Shown: positions 16,341 through 24,006 of the stretch, piece after piece
How the letters are laid out: every line of letters starts with the position of its first letter
Position numbering within the stretch: the stretch's first letter is position 1
NCBI RefSeq assembly: GCF_000179915.2
Contig: NC_014963.1
Location: 4,278,001-4,342,000 of the forward strand
Reading direction: 5' to 3'
DNA from: Terriglobus saanensis SP1PR4
Lineage (GTDB): Bacteria; Acidobacteriota; Terriglobia; Terriglobales; Acidobacteriaceae
DNA length: 64,000 nt
The notes under the pieces: model-generated
Database searches by the model: none
What the model saw: the letters and a program-made list of their open reading frames with translations, nothing else
What the model was told of the DNA's origin: nothing
Program-made: the position numbers and the translations under genes

Positions 16341-17651
16341 CTAAGAAGACTGGCGCTCGTCTGCCAGAGGCCAAATAAAAAGGGCACAGAGGCACAATAT
16401 CGCTACCGCTGCGACGTAGTGTGCGGGACCGAATCGGTCAAGATGCGCAAGCCATGAAACCAATAGCGGCGTGAGGCCTCCAAAGATTGCATAGGCGAGG
16501 TTGTAAGAGACAGAGACTCCGCTGAAGCGAACCTTCGCCGGAAATGCAAAGACCATCACAAGGGGCGAGAGCACACTACTGGCTGCACCGATGGCAGCAA
16601 ACACGTAGAACGTCAAGAGCATGGAAGGCATGTGCGCCGCGCCAAAATAGAGTCCGTAGGTTGAAAGGACCAGAAAGAGCAAGGAGGGGATTGCCACTCG
16701 ACGGACACCGAACTTATCGGTTGCAACGCCCACCGCGACGTTTGCAATACAGAGAACAGCCGTCGCGACCAGGTTTGGGATACGCAATGCCCCAGGCGCC
16801 AATCCAAAGAGTTTTGGCATCAAGGTCGGAGTCATCAGCATGACTACGACGACCGCTGCGGTGAGCATCCATGTGGAGATCATCGAAACGATAACCGATC
16901 TTCGGTGCTTCTGGAAGACAACACTCAGAGGCATCTCCTGGGAGAGGGTTGCGCGTCTCTGCATCTCTTCGAAGACTGGCGTCTCTTTGAGCCAGCGACG
17001 CAGCCACATGGCGATCAGGCCAAAGAGACCGCCGACGAGAAATGGCACCCTCCAGATACCTGCGGCGATTTCGGCCTGAGTAAACGTCAGGTTGATACTG
17101 GTCGCCATCAGCGAGCCCAGGAAGATACCGAAGCTCAAGCCGCCGGTGAGTAAGCCGATGGCGAAACCGACCTTGTCGCGCCGCGCATGTTCAGCGACGA
17201 AGACCGAGGCCCCAGGAACCTCTCCGCCGATGGCGATTCCCTGCAAAATGCGGAGCAGGAGGAGAAGCAAAGGGGCCGCGATTCCGATGGTCTGATAGGT
17301 GGGCAGCAGCCCAATGAGCAGCGTCGGAGTAGCCATGAGCAGAACGCTCAGCGTAAACATGCGTTTACGGCCCACGGTGTCTCCGAAGTGCGCCATGACG
17401 ATGCCGCCCAGCGGACGCGCCAGATAACCGGCGGCAAAAAGCCCGAAGGTCTGGGTCTGGCGAACCCAATCAGGAATACCGGGGGCAAAAAACAGCTTGC
17501 CGATGACCGCGGTAAAGAAGACGAAGACGACAAAATCATAAAATTCCAGAGAGCTGCCAAGTGAAGATAACCAAAGTAGTTTGGCTTCGGAGGCTGCAAA
17601 GGGGCGCGGTGATTTTGAGGCAGTCGTGATATCGGGGATTGCTTTTTGCAT
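16341..17651 (-). CDS. MFS transporter, metabolite:H+ symporter (MHS) type
   Basis: 436 residues with about 12 hydrophobic helices. The N-terminal SLGSSLEFYDFVVFVFFTAV and the loop motif GDTVGRKRMF (DxxGRR/K-type MFS signature) are characteristic of the MHS family, which takes up dicarboxylates, aromatic acids or betaines with protons. RILQGIAIGGEVPGA is the family's helix-5 motif. It precedes the keto acid decarboxylase on the same strand and may import a carboxylate related to that enzyme; this is inferred from position. It is divergent from the Rieske oxygenase, with 262 bases between starts. Confidence 0.9.
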   Translation of the reverse strand: MQKAIPDITTASKSPRPFAASEAKLLWLSSLGSSLEFYDFVVFVFFTAVIGKLFFAPGIPDWVRQTQTFGLFAAGYLARPLGGIVMAHFGDTVGRKRMFTLSVLLMATPTLLIGLLPTYQTIGIAAPLLLLLLRILQGIAIGGEVPGASVFVAEHARRDKVGFAIGLLTGGLSFGIFLGSLMATSINLTFTQAEIAAGIWRVPFLVGGLFGLIAMWLRRWLKETPVFEEMQRRATLSQEMPLSVVFQKHRRSVIVSMISTWMLTAAVVVVMLMTPTLMPKLFGLAPGALRIPNLVATAVLCIANVAVGVATDKFGVRRVAIPSLLFLVLSTYGLYFGAAHMPSMLLTFYVFAAIGAASSVLSPLVMVFAFPAKVRFSGVSVSYNLAYAIFGGLTPLLVSWLAHLDRFGPAHYVAAVAILCLCALFIWPLADERQSS

Positions 17652-17913
17652 AAGATTATTTATTTTCGGGGCATGCAGACTTGATCCCTAATCGCGGGTT
17701 GTCCTAAGGGATAAGACACCAATCCTATGCGTTTTATTCCATTTCTATAATGGGCTGGCAGGGCTGCGGAATAAATACAAGGGCAAGCGTGTCTTTTCTG
17801 CGCGAGCCTATCGTCATGAACACGAAGAAGTTCGCTGGAATGTCTCGTGATTTTTGACAGATTCAGCCCGTATTCGTGTTACGGGAAGATCCGGACATAA
17901 TTTACATTTTCTT
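17652..17913. other. Divergent intergenic region between MFS transporter and Rieske gene
   Basis: 262 bases between divergent starts. It contains a perfect TATAAT at 17746-17751 on the plus strand but no convincing -35 box 17 bases upstream. It should hold promoters for both genes. No operator palindrome is obvious. Confidence 0.4.
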
Positions 17914-19023
17914 ATGGAGAGACATTTGACCCCCACAGTTGCACCCGACTCAGATTCCTTCGTCTCCACTGCAGACCTTCTCTCTTCCGCAGTGCCCAGC
18001 AAGGAGACCTTGCCGCGAGATTGCACCTTTTCCGCATCGGACTGGCATGCTCTGGCTCCGTTCTGGTATCCGGTCGCTTTTTCCAGCGAGGTCACAGACA
18101 AACCCTATGGGGCGCGGCTGCTCGACGAGCGAGTGGTGGTCTATCGACTCTCGGATGGATCGCTCGCCGCCGCCAAGGACATTTGCTATCACCGCGGAGC
18201 TCCGCTCAGTCTTGGACACGTCGAAGGCGACGAGATTATCTGCAAATATCATGGCCTGCGCTATAACGCAGAAGGGCGCTGCACCTGCATCCCCGCACAC
18301 CCAAAGGGAGCGATCTCCCCTCGCTTGCGTCTGCACACGTTCCCCGTACGGGAGGCGTTTGGTCTAGTGTGGGTCCGTCTGGTGGAGAGAGGCGAAGCTT
18401 TGCTTCCTGAGATGAAAGAGTGGGACGATCCTTCGTATCTTCAGGTCCTGCCGGACAGCGTGACGATGAAGGCTTCGGCGGGACGTCAGATGGAAGGCTT
18501 TCTCGATGTAAGTCATTTCGCCTTCGTCCATTTAGAGACCTTCGGCAAGGGGGAGAACCCGGAGGTTCCCGACTACACGGTGGAGCAGACCCCGCAGGGT
18601 TTTGTGGCCGATTACTACAGCACGGTAAGCAATTATTCCGTGGGTTATAAACACCTCAATCCACCCGGCTTCCTTTGGCGTAGACGCTTCGAAGTCTTTA
18701 CGCCGTTTACAGCAAAACTGACCGTCTTCTTTCCAGGGGACGGGCAGTTGCACATCCTCAATGTTGCTTCTCCCGTGTCCGCGCGGAAGACGCGTCTGTT
18801 TGTACCGATCTGCCGCAACTTCGATCGGGACGCGCCTTTGCAGGCCACGCTCGATTTCAATCATCAGGTCTTCGCGGAAGATCAGGCCATCGTCGAACAA
18901 CAATATCCCGAAGACCTTCCTCTCGATCTTCAGGCGGAGGCCCATTTCCCTGCGGACAGAAGTTCGATTGCCTATCGCAAAAGACTTGCCGCTCTTGGTC
19001 TGGGCAGGAGCTTCACGGCGTAG
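17914..19023 (+). CDS. Rieske non-heme iron oxygenase (vanillate demethylase-like)
   Basis: 369 residues from ATG 17914 (a TTG at 17854 is an alternative; neither has a strong ribosome-binding site). The N-terminal Rieske domain has C91-x-H93 (CYHRGAPLSLGH) and C110-x2-H113 (CKYHGLRY), binding a 2Fe-2S cluster. The mononuclear iron site is EGFLDVSHFAFVH with Asp198, His201 and His206. The C-terminal half resembles VanA-type O-demethylases and related ring or side-chain oxygenases. Such enzymes need a reductase and none is adjacent; the closest candidate is the flavoprotein at 22770-23462. The substrate is unknown. Confidence 0.88.
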   Translation: MERHLTPTVAPDSDSFVSTADLLSSAVPSKETLPRDCTFSASDWHALAPFWYPVAFSSEVTDKPYGARLLDERVVVYRLSDGSLAAAKDICYHRGAPLSLGHVEGDEIICKYHGLRYNAEGRCTCIPAHPKGAISPRLRLHTFPVREAFGLVWVRLVERGEALLPEMKEWDDPSYLQVLPDSVTMKASAGRQMEGFLDVSHFAFVHLETFGKGENPEVPDYTVEQTPQGFVADYYSTVSNYSVGYKHLNPPGFLWRRRFEVFTPFTAKLTVFFPGDGQLHILNVASPVSARKTRLFVPICRNFDRDAPLQATLDFNHQVFAEDQAIVEQQYPEDLPLDLQAEAHFPADRSSIAYRKRLAALGLGRSFTA

Positions 19024-19054
19024 CGTGCGACCCAACAGAGGTAACCTAAATTCC

Positions 19055-19885
19055 ATGAACCATCTCGTCACCGTCTCCTGGCTTGCCGACCATCTTAACG
19101 AAACCCTGGTCCTGGACGCCACGCTCGCGCCCCCGGGCTCCGCTCTACCCGTCACACCACGTGCGCGATATGAAGCGAAGCATATTCCCGGCGCGATCTT
19201 TTTCGACATTGAAGACCTCTCCGACCACGCCACGACGCTGCCACACATGTTGTCGCCCGCGGAGGCGTTCGCCTCGAAGCTGTCCGCCCTTGGGGTGGAC
19301 AGCGACAGGACCATCGTGGTCTACGAACAGGAGGGTGTCTTCTCCGCCCCGCGTGCGTGGTGGATGCTCCGTACCTTCAGTGTCCGGAAAGTCTATGTAC
19401 TGGATGGAGGTCTTTCAGCCTGGGTGGAGAACGGACTTCCGACAGAGTCCGGAGCGGTGGCACGAGAACCGGTTTCTTTTCATGCAACGCTCGATCAAGA
19501 GGCCGTGAAAGATTTTGCGCAGCTTCAGAAGTTGATCTCGGAAGAGGCCCAGATTGTGGATGCACGTTCCGCTGGCCGCTTCGCCGGAAGCGCACCCGAG
19601 CCTCGACCGGGAATAAGTTCTGGCCATATGCCGGGAGCCATCAACATTCCCTTCACAGACCTTATCGAAAAGGGTCGATACAAATCCGCCGAAGAGCTTC
19701 GCAAAGTCTTCTCCGCAAAGGGCGTGGATCTGGAACAGCCGGTTACCACCACCTGCGGATCCGGAGTCACGGCCGCTGTCGTAGGACTGGGTCTTGAGAT
19801 TGCTGGCGCAGAATCTTTCAGCCTCTACGATGGTTCGTGGGCCGAGTATGCCCTGCAACCGGATGCGGTGATTCAGAAAGACTAG
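19055..19885 (+). CDS. Thiosulfate/3-mercaptopyruvate sulfurtransferase (tandem rhodanese)
   Basis: 276 residues with two rhodanese domains. The first, inactive domain has RYEAKHIPGAIFFDIEDLSD; the second has VDARSAGRFAGSAPEPRPGI, SGHMPGAINIPF and the active loop CGSGVTA with catalytic Cys234. The CG[S/T]GVTA loop fits 3-mercaptopyruvate sulfurtransferases (SseA); thiosulfate rhodanese usually has a basic residue there. It begins 31 bases after the Rieske gene on the same strand, so they may be co-transcribed. It could handle sulfane sulfur or cyanide, or support cysteine catabolism. Confidence 0.92.
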   Translation: MNHLVTVSWLADHLNETLVLDATLAPPGSALPVTPRARYEAKHIPGAIFFDIEDLSDHATTLPHMLSPAEAFASKLSALGVDSDRTIVVYEQEGVFSAPRAWWMLRTFSVRKVYVLDGGLSAWVENGLPTESGAVAREPVSFHATLDQEAVKDFAQLQKLISEEAQIVDARSAGRFAGSAPEPRPGISSGHMPGAINIPFTDLIEKGRYKSAEELRKVFSAKGVDLEQPVTTTCGSGVTAAVVGLGLEIAGAESFSLYDGSWAEYALQPDAVIQKD

Positions 19886-19910
19886 CGCGGAAACTTTGCG
19901 CTCAGAAATC

Positions 19911-19959
19911 GCGCCATCCCGTTTCAGGACCGACTTTGATCCCCAAACGGGATGGGCGC
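19911..19959. terminator. Hairpin between convergent sulfurtransferase and peroxiredoxin genes
   Basis: Arm 19911-19924 (GCGCCATCCCGTTT) pairs with 19945-19959 (AAACGGGATGGGCGC) with one bulged G and a 20-base loop. It lies between two convergent stops, so a bidirectional terminator is likely. Confidence 0.65.
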
Positions 19960-19968
19960 TTGAATCCG

Positions 19969-20625
19969 CTATTGCGGCTGTTTTGTCATACGCAGATAGG
20001 GCTTGATCGTCCGATAGCCGGGAAATACGGTCTTCGCTTCTTCGTCTGAGACGCCTGCCGTAATAATCACATCATCGCCTCGCCCCCAGTTCGCGGGCGT
20101 AGCAACCCGGTGCTTTGAAGTAAGCAACATCGAGTCGAGCGCACGCAGGATCTCCTCGAAGTTACGCCCGGTCGTCATGGGATAAGCGAGCGTGAGACGG
20201 ATGCGCTTAGCCGGATCCACCACAAAGACGGTACGGACGGGCGCATTGAGTGCAGGCGTACGGCCCTCCGAGCTGTTTCCCGCATCTGCGGGAAGCATGT
20301 CGTAGAGCTTGGAGACTTTGAGTTCCGGATCTCCGATGATGGGGTAATCCACCTTGTTGCCGCTTACGTCGTAGATATCTTCCAGCCATCGTCCGTGACT
20401 CTCAACAGGATCCACACTCAACCCGATCACCTTCGCGCCACGCGCAGCAAACTGCTTCTCCAGGGCTGCCACAGCGCCAAGCTCCGTGGTGCATACCGGG
20501 GTGAAATTTTTCGGATGAGAGAACAGAACAGCCCAACTGTCGCCGATCCATTCGTGAAACTTAATGGGACCCTGGGTCGTTTCTGCGACAAAATCGGGAG
20601 CGACTTCATTGATTCGGAGCGACAT
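19969..20625 (-). CDS. 1-Cys peroxiredoxin (Prx6 type)
   Basis: 218 residues, the length of the Prx6/AhpC-TSA 1-Cys group with its C-terminal dimerisation domain. Peroxidatic Cys45 lies in HPKNFTPVCTTELG. VIGLSVDPVESHGRWLEDI and DYPIIGDPELKVS are family landmarks. No resolving Cys is evident. The enzyme reduces hydrogen peroxide and organic or lipid hydroperoxides in the cytoplasm. It is convergent with the sulfurtransferase gene and divergent from an ECF sigma factor gene 253 bases away, in keeping with an oxidative-stress theme. Confidence 0.94.
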   Translation of the reverse strand: MSLRINEVAPDFVAETTQGPIKFHEWIGDSWAVLFSHPKNFTPVCTTELGAVAALEKQFAARGAKVIGLSVDPVESHGRWLEDIYDVSGNKVDYPIIGDPELKVSKLYDMLPADAGNSSEGRTPALNAPVRTVFVVDPAKRIRLTLAYPMTTGRNFEEILRALDSMLLTSKHRVATPANWGRGDDVIITAGVSDEEAKTVFPGYRTIKPYLRMTKQPQ

Positions 20626-20878
20626 GCTGATTACCTCTCTGGAATAGAGTTTTCCGTCCTTCTATAAAAGACAAGCCGAAGGTCGTTTTATTCATTTGCG
20701 GGGATGGAATCACCTCTATTCGCCCTGCAACCGGAATCACCCTACCCCTCTAAAGGGGCGTTCTGGAGCGCCCCGAAAAGAGCGATCAGGTAGAAGCACT
20801 TTTTTATCAGGGTGGTTGCCTCGTGCAAGCCCGCCGGTTCTCTTCTGGATAGAACTTAAGAGAGAGGTAATGCGGTTG
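20626..20878. promoter_or_regulatory. Divergent control region with direct repeat GGAATCACC
   Basis: The 253 bases between the peroxiredoxin and ECF sigma starts hold two exact GGAATCACC direct repeats (20706-20714 and 20733-20741). They also hold a GGGGCG...CGCCCC inverted repeat near 20755-20775. GGAATC resembles ECF -35 elements, so sigma autoregulation is possible; no clear -10 is seen. Confidence 0.4.
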
Positions 20879-21418
20879 ATGCCCACCACACAGATGATGC
20901 ACTACGACGCGGGTCTCAATGCTTATGCAAAGGTGCTTGCCCGGAATGCGAGCGACGCGGAAGACCTAGTGCAAGAGACCTACGTTCGTGCGATCCGCGC
21001 GATGGGCAGAACGCAGGAAGCCATCAACATGAAGAGCTGGCTCTTCACGATCCTTCGCAATGTATGGCGCAACCAGCTTAGACAGAGACGGAACGGTTTT
21101 CAGTTCATCGAAAACGGCGTGGACGAAACGGACACCTACACGGCAGTGGAACCGTCGAAGAGTCCGTATGCCCTCTACGAAGAAAAGATGGAACGCGAAG
21201 AGTTGCAGCGCGCCATCCTGAGCCTCTCGGTCCCGCTACGCGAGATTATCCTGATGCGCGAGTATCAAGAGCTGTCCTATCAGGAGATCGCCACCATCCT
21301 TAACTGCCCGGTCGGAACCGTGATGTCGCGACTGGCGCGGGCACGCTCCAAACTCCGTATATCGCTTGCCTCCATGCATGAACAGAGAGCAAGCTATCGG
21401 CCAGAACTAACGCACTAA
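20879..21418 (+). CDS. ECF RNA polymerase sigma factor
   Basis: About 179 residues. Region 2 is AYAKVLARNASDAEDLVQET then YVRAIRA, MKSWLFTILRNVWRNQLRQR; region 4 is PLREIILMREYQELSYQEIA then TILNCPVGTVMSRLARARSK. The start is uncertain among ATG 20870, TTG 20876 and ATG 20879; AGAGAGG upstream fits 20879 or 20876 best. No zf-HC2 anti-sigma gene follows. Instead an alpha/beta hydrolase begins 13 bases later, then a cupin gene, so the sigma factor may control this trio and perhaps the divergent peroxiredoxin. Confidence 0.9.
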   Translation: MPTTQMMHYDAGLNAYAKVLARNASDAEDLVQETYVRAIRAMGRTQEAINMKSWLFTILRNVWRNQLRQRRNGFQFIENGVDETDTYTAVEPSKSPYALYEEKMEREELQRAILSLSVPLREIILMREYQELSYQEIATILNCPVGTVMSRLARARSKLRISLASMHEQRASYRPELTH

Positions 21419-21431
21419 GATCCAAAAGAAA

Positions 21432-22199
21432 ATGATGAAATTTTTGAAAAAAGAGAATCTCTCTCTTGCTTATACCGACACCCAGACCTCTCTCCCAGCG
21501 GTCCTTCTTATCCACGGTTGCGGTTGCGACCACACACACTTCGCCCCTCTGGCGGAGCTTCTCAGCCCGTACCACCGCGTCGTCAATGTCGATCTTCGCG
21601 GCCACGGTGAGAGCGATGCGCCGCACAACGAATATACGATGGCCTCTCTTGCGGATGATCTCGCATGGCTCTGTGGCGAGCTGCGTTTGGAAAAGCCGGT
21701 TGCGATCGGTCACAGCATGGGAGGGAATGTGGGGTTGGAGCTCTCCGCGCGTCATCCAGATCTTCTTCGCGCACTTGTGATGGTCGACTCGGTGGTCGTC
21801 CCGTCGCAGCCGGTCCGTGAGGCTCTCGCACCGCTCGACGAAGTTCTCCAGAAACCGGACTATCTCTCTGCGTTTCGGCAACTGCTCTCAGGACTTTGCC
21901 TCCCCACGGATAAACGCTCCTTCGAAGTCATCGCTTCGGTGAAGGTACCGCAACATGTTGTGATCTCCACTATCAAAAATCACGCCACGCAATACGATGC
22001 GTCCTCTGTCGCAGCGGCGTGTCTCACTCCGATTGCTTATATCGGTGCGGCAGTTCCGCTGGCCGATCTGGATCGCTTTCGGACCCTGACGCCACAACTC
22101 GTCACGGCGCATGTGCTGGGATCCGTCCACTTCATTCCTCTTGAGGTTCCGGATCAATTGAATGCCATGATCTCCAGGTTCCTTGCAAATCTGAACTAA
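21432..22199 (+). CDS. Alpha/beta hydrolase
   Basis: 255 residues of the alpha/beta-hydrolase fold. HGCG at 28-31 is the oxyanion loop, GHSMGG places the nucleophile at Ser95, DLRGHGESD is a family landmark, and His233 (SVHFIPLE) is the probable catalytic His. No signal peptide is seen, so it is cytoplasmic. It could be an esterase, a C-C bond hydrolase of aromatic degradation, or a non-heme haloperoxidase-like enzyme; sequence alone does not decide. It sits between the ECF sigma and cupin genes in one direction, with gaps of 13 and 50 bases. Confidence 0.88.
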   Translation: MMKFLKKENLSLAYTDTQTSLPAVLLIHGCGCDHTHFAPLAELLSPYHRVVNVDLRGHGESDAPHNEYTMASLADDLAWLCGELRLEKPVAIGHSMGGNVGLELSARHPDLLRALVMVDSVVVPSQPVREALAPLDEVLQKPDYLSAFRQLLSGLCLPTDKRSFEVIASVKVPQHVVISTIKNHATQYDASSVAAACLTPIAYIGAAVPLADLDRFRTLTPQLVTAHVLGSVHFIPLEVPDQLNAMISRFLANLN

Positions 22200-22249
22200 A
22201 TACCCCATACCCCGCTCTTGACACCGCAAAAACACACGAAGGAGATCAT

Positions 22250-22759
22250 GTGACACAGGCCGCAGCAGGAGAGACTCTCTCAGAGCAGGAAACACTAAGC
22301 GTAATGGGAGTGCTTGTGCGGTTCATCGCGACGCCGGAAGAGGTGGATGATGTCCTCGGCGCGATGCACGGAACCATTCCTCCCGGTGTCTTCATTCCGC
22401 TCCACAGCCATCCCGATGCGGAAATTTTGTATGTACTGAAAGGCTCGATTGAGGTCTATCAGGAAGCCGGTGCTTCGTCAGAGTGGCGAACGATGCAGGC
22501 TGGCAGCACGATTTCCATCCCTCGCAATGCGAAACACGCTTTTCGCAATACGTCTTCTCAACCCGTGACCGCCATCGTCGTCATTGGACAAGAGCTCTAT
22601 CGCTTTTTCCGCGAGATCGCGCGCTCGTTCGATCCGAGCAAGCCTCCTGCGCCACCTACCGCAGAGGAGCGGGAACATTTCTTCAAGGTGGTGGCTCGGT
22701 ACGGATACTGGCTCGGTTCGGCGGAAGAGAACGCCGCGATTGGCCTAATGCTCCAATAG
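22250..22759 (+). CDS. Cupin domain protein
   Basis: 169 residues from a GTG start with GAAGGAG upstream. A single cupin barrel is visible: IPPGVFIPLHSHPDAEILYV gives the first metal motif (H-x-H plus Glu), and GSTISIPRNAKHAFRNTSSQ the second (His). A C-terminal alpha-helical extension (about 120-169) follows. Cupins of this type are metal-dependent dioxygenases, isomerases or small-molecule sensors. It closes the sigma/hydrolase/cupin run and is convergent with the oxidoreductase gene, with a 10-base gap. Confidence 0.85.
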   Translation: MTQAAAGETLSEQETLSVMGVLVRFIATPEEVDDVLGAMHGTIPPGVFIPLHSHPDAEILYVLKGSIEVYQEAGASSEWRTMQAGSTISIPRNAKHAFRNTSSQPVTAIVVIGQELYRFFREIARSFDPSKPPAPPTAEEREHFFKVVARYGYWLGSAEENAAIGLMLQ

Positions 22760-22769
22760 GCCTGCGGAG

Positions 22770-23462
22770 TTAGTCGTAACGCTCGAAGACAATCTGCTTC
22801 CGGTCCCAGCTCAGAGATTTGAGTAGATCGCGGATCGGGCTGATGGAAGCATTCAGACCGCAGAGGTAAGCGGTCTGGATTTCCGGGTGTGCCGAAAGAA
22901 GCTTGCGGATTTGTGCCTCCACGAAGTCCGCTTCAGGCGCCACCATGGGTAGGTAACGCATTCCTGGAGAGGCAGCGAACTCATCGCGAAAGAGCAGATC
23001 TTCCCGCGTGGCAGCGATCTGCACCAGCGTAGAGTGCGGCGGCACGGCAGCGCGGAAGATACTGCGGATGGGAACGATGCCCGCATCGGCGCCGACGTAG
23101 AGTGCGGGCGCCTGTCCCTCGCGGCGGGTGAAGGTTCCATGTGGCCCATGAACCCGAATGATGTCTTCCATCGCAAGACTGCAAAGCGTCTCGGAGAATG
23201 CACCGACGCGATTGAGGCAGAGCTCAAAGTGTGGCCCACGTGGCGCGGAGGCCAGCGAGTAGGCACGTGTCTCCTGCCGCGGCTGGCCTGCCTTGGTGTG
23301 GCCTTCGGGATAAGTGCTGTCGCTCACGACGGAGACGAACTGCCCGGGCACGAAGTCGAAGTCTGCCTCGTCCTCCGTGGTGAAGGAGAGAAGAAAAGTC
23401 TGGCTGGGGGCAGCGAGCAGGCGGCGTCCGGTGAGACGCGCGGTGAGTGTGGGGCGATCCAT
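22770..23462 (-). CDS. Flavin/NAD(P)H-dependent oxidoreductase (ferredoxin-NADP reductase fold)
   Basis: 230 residues. The FAD-binding barrel has FVPGQFVSVV and RAYSLASAP (RxYSxxS); the nucleotide-binding half has YVGADAGIVPIRSIF and ends AYLCGLNASISPIRDLL. The family's usual GTGIAP is replaced by ADAGIVP. No C-terminal 2Fe-2S ferredoxin domain is present, unlike VanB-type reductases. It may supply electrons to a separate ferredoxin or Rieske protein, or act as a flavin reductase. An in-frame extension to 24101 is rejected because it overlaps moaC. It lies 44 bases downstream of moaC on the same strand. Confidence 0.85.
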   Translation of the reverse strand: MDRPTLTARLTGRRLLAAPSQTFLLSFTTEDEADFDFVPGQFVSVVSDSTYPEGHTKAGQPRQETRAYSLASAPRGPHFELCLNRVGAFSETLCSLAMEDIIRVHGPHGTFTRREGQAPALYVGADAGIVPIRSIFRAAVPPHSTLVQIAATREDLLFRDEFAASPGMRYLPMVAPEADFVEAQIRKLLSAHPEIQTAYLCGLNASISPIRDLLKSLSWDRKQIVFERYD

Positions 23463-23506
23463 GTCTGATTCGATTTTAGGCGATTTTGCTGGGAACTGAG
23501 AGTGGA

Positions 23507-23998
23507 TCAGGAGCGGCGGTAGTCTCCGCTCTTTCCGCCGGATTTGGAGAGGAGCACCACTTCGCGGATGCGGATGGATTTGTCCAGAGCCTTGGTCATG
23601 TCGTAGACGGTGAGCGCGGCGATGGTAGCGGCGGTCATGGCTTCCATCTCCACGCCAGTTCCCGCCACGGTGGCAGCGGTGGCGCGGAGACGGACGCCTC
23701 CCTGCGTGCCCAAGAGGGTCGAAGCATGGACGATGGTGGCTTCTACATCGATGAAGCTCAACGGGAGCGGGTGGCACATGGGGATAAGATCGGCGGTCTT
23801 CTTCGCGGCCATGATGCCCGCGATGCGTGCGACCTCCAGCGGATCGCCCTTCGGGTTCTGCGGAAGCGCGGCGAGGACAGCGGCGTTCAGTTCCACAAAG
23901 GCTTCGGCGACGGCTTCGCGACGGGTGGCAGCTTTTGAGCTGACATCGACCATATGGGCTTCGCCCGCTTCGTTGAAGTGCGAGAGCTTTTTTGACAT
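23507..23998 (-). CDS. moaC: Cyclic pyranopterin monophosphate synthase (MoaC)
   Basis: 163 residues, standard size. With MoaA it converts GTP to cyclic pyranopterin monophosphate, the first stage of molybdenum cofactor synthesis. Landmarks are HMVDVSSKAATRREA, GIMAAKKTADLIPMCHPLPL, AGTGVEMEAMTAATIAALT and VVLLSKSGGKSG. It lies eight bases downstream of moeA on the same strand, so the two form an operon. moaA, mobA and moaE are not in the window. Confidence 0.96.
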   Translation of the reverse strand: MSKKLSHFNEAGEAHMVDVSSKAATRREAVAEAFVELNAAVLAALPQNPKGDPLEVARIAGIMAAKKTADLIPMCHPLPLSFIDVEATIVHASTLLGTQGGVRLRATAATVAGTGVEMEAMTAATIAALTVYDMTKALDKSIRIREVVLLSKSGGKSGDYRRS

Positions 23999-24006
23999 AA
24001 GAAAGC

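Noticed and set aside
20755-20775. GGGGCG/CGCCCC hairpin as a terminator for the peroxiredoxin region
   Set aside because: It lies upstream of both divergent genes, not at a 3' end, and has no T-run; if real it is regulatory.
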